From the NCBI RefSeq assembly GCF_004745485.1, contig NZ_RHFG01000002.1:248001-312000 (forward strand): a DNA stretch of 64,000 nucleotides, in the 5' to 3' direction. The notes below the pieces were generated by a model. That model had not been told where the DNA came from. It saw only the letters and a list, made by a program, of their open reading frames with translations, and did no database searches. A program made the translations under genes and the position numbers. The stretch's first letter is position 1. Every line of letters begins with the position of its first letter. Of this stretch, positions 63,634 through 64,000 are shown one piece after another. This DNA comes from Brevibacterium sp. S22. Lineage in GTDB: Bacteria > Actinomycetota > Actinomycetes > Actinomycetales > Brevibacteriaceae.

Positions 63634-64000
63634 ATGACCCTTACCACTGCGAACACGGGCCCAGACCTCCAGATCGACGGAGACCGACTGTGGGCCGACC
63701 TCATTGACCTCGCCGCGATCGGTGCCTTCGACGACGAGGCGACCGGCCTGGTCGGAGTCGACCGGCAGTCGCTGACCGATGCGGACCGGTCAGGCCGCGA
63801 ACTGCTCATCTCCTGGATGGAGGAGCTGGGGCTTGAGATCACGATCGACGAGATGGGGACGATCTTCGGACGCCGTGAAGGTCAGGACCCCGAACTCGCG
63901 CCGGTGCTCATCGGCTCGCACATCGACACCGTGGCCACCGCCGGAGCCTTCGACGGATGCCTCGGAGTGCTCGGAGGACTGGCCGTCCTCCGTTCCCTCG
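63634..64000 (+). CDS. Hydantoinase/carbamoylase-family amidase (partial, cut by window end)
   Basis: The first 122 residues of an M20-type zinc amidase: GVDRQSLTDADRSGRELLISWMEELGLEITIDEMGTIFGRR and the metal motif GSHIDTVATAGAFDGCLGVLGGLAVLRSL. The family hydrolyses N-carbamoyl amino acids, allantoate or ureidoglycolate; allantoate would fit nearby purine genes but is not established. SD GAAAGGAC precedes ATG 63634. The 3' end is outside the window. Confidence 0.88.
   Translation, partial: MTLTTANTGPDLQIDGDRLWADLIDLAAIGAFDDEATGLVGVDRQSLTDADRSGRELLISWMEELGLEITIDEMGTIFGRREGQDPELAPVLIGSHIDTVATAGAFDGCLGVLGGLAVLRSL

Overview
The window is about 64 kb of high-GC DNA from an actinobacterium, most likely Brevibacterium or a close relative. 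Evidence: a chromosomal morphogenesis cluster (crgA, sortase, trpG/pabA, pknB, pknA, pbpA, rodA, pstP, fhaB, fhaA, tRNA-Leu) of the kind found near oriC in Actinobacteria; a complete mevalonate operon; mycobacterial-type IrtAB importer genes; actinobacterial DUF6230/DUF6114 genes; and many candidate leaderless starts (a -10 hexamer 5-8 nt before the ATG). The genus is an inference; no rRNA or marker search was possible. Nearly all the DNA is coding, and long antisense ORFs are high-GC artefacts.

Layout. 0-3.7 kb: crgA on the minus strand, diverging from a class E sortase, a small membrane protein, a TrpG/PabA amidotransferase and a GyrI-like protein. 3.7-13.4 kb: the growth and division signalling cluster on the minus strand, mostly joined by 4-nt overlaps. 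13.9 kb: tRNA-Leu(CAG). 14.2-20.7 kb: six mevalonate-pathway genes (mvk-mvaD-pmk-fni-mvaA-mvaS) that convert acetoacetyl-CoA to IPP/DMAPP. 20.8-26.2 kb: TetR-irtA-irtB, an iron-siderophore import/reduction unit with a DtxR/IdeR-like box. 26.2-28.0 kb: an ECF42-type sigma factor with its YCII-family partner and a matching promoter. 28-40 kb: ordinary accessory genes (TetR/MFS pair, FAD-linked oxidase, family A DNA polymerase, alcohol dehydrogenase, TetR/DUF1772 pair, two VanZ proteins, DUF1905 protein, methyltransferase, an internally deleted PhzF).

39-48.7 kb: a sugar-utilisation locus. A ROK repressor diverges from a putatively leaderless operon encoding a Gfo/Idh/MocA oxidoreductase, an RbsA-type ATPase, two different permeases, a lipoprotein binding protein and two TIM-barrel epimerases. 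This looks like import followed by oxidation and isomerisation of an unusual carbohydrate; the substrate is unknown. 48.9-53.3 kb: a membrane M50-like peptidase, a HAD phosphatase and a large DUF222-HNH protein, with tandem repeats in the gaps. 53.4-57 kb: a purine permease diverging from an 8-oxoguanine/guanine deaminase. 57-60 kb: small membrane proteins, a MerR regulator and a glutamine amidotransferase. 60.2-62.3 kb: a three-gene DUF6230-DUF6114-secreted acidic protein operon. 62.6-64 kb: a LysR regulator diverging from a hydantoinase/carbamoylase-type amidase cut by the window end.

The most distinctive features are the ECF42 promoter match, the TetR-operator/iron-box pair before irtA, a four-fold CTAG array at 9-bp spacing, the sugar operon, the DUF6230/6114 trio, the PhzF internal deletion, tandem repeats that duplicate a stop codon, and an over-represented 9-mer CCGAGGCGG.
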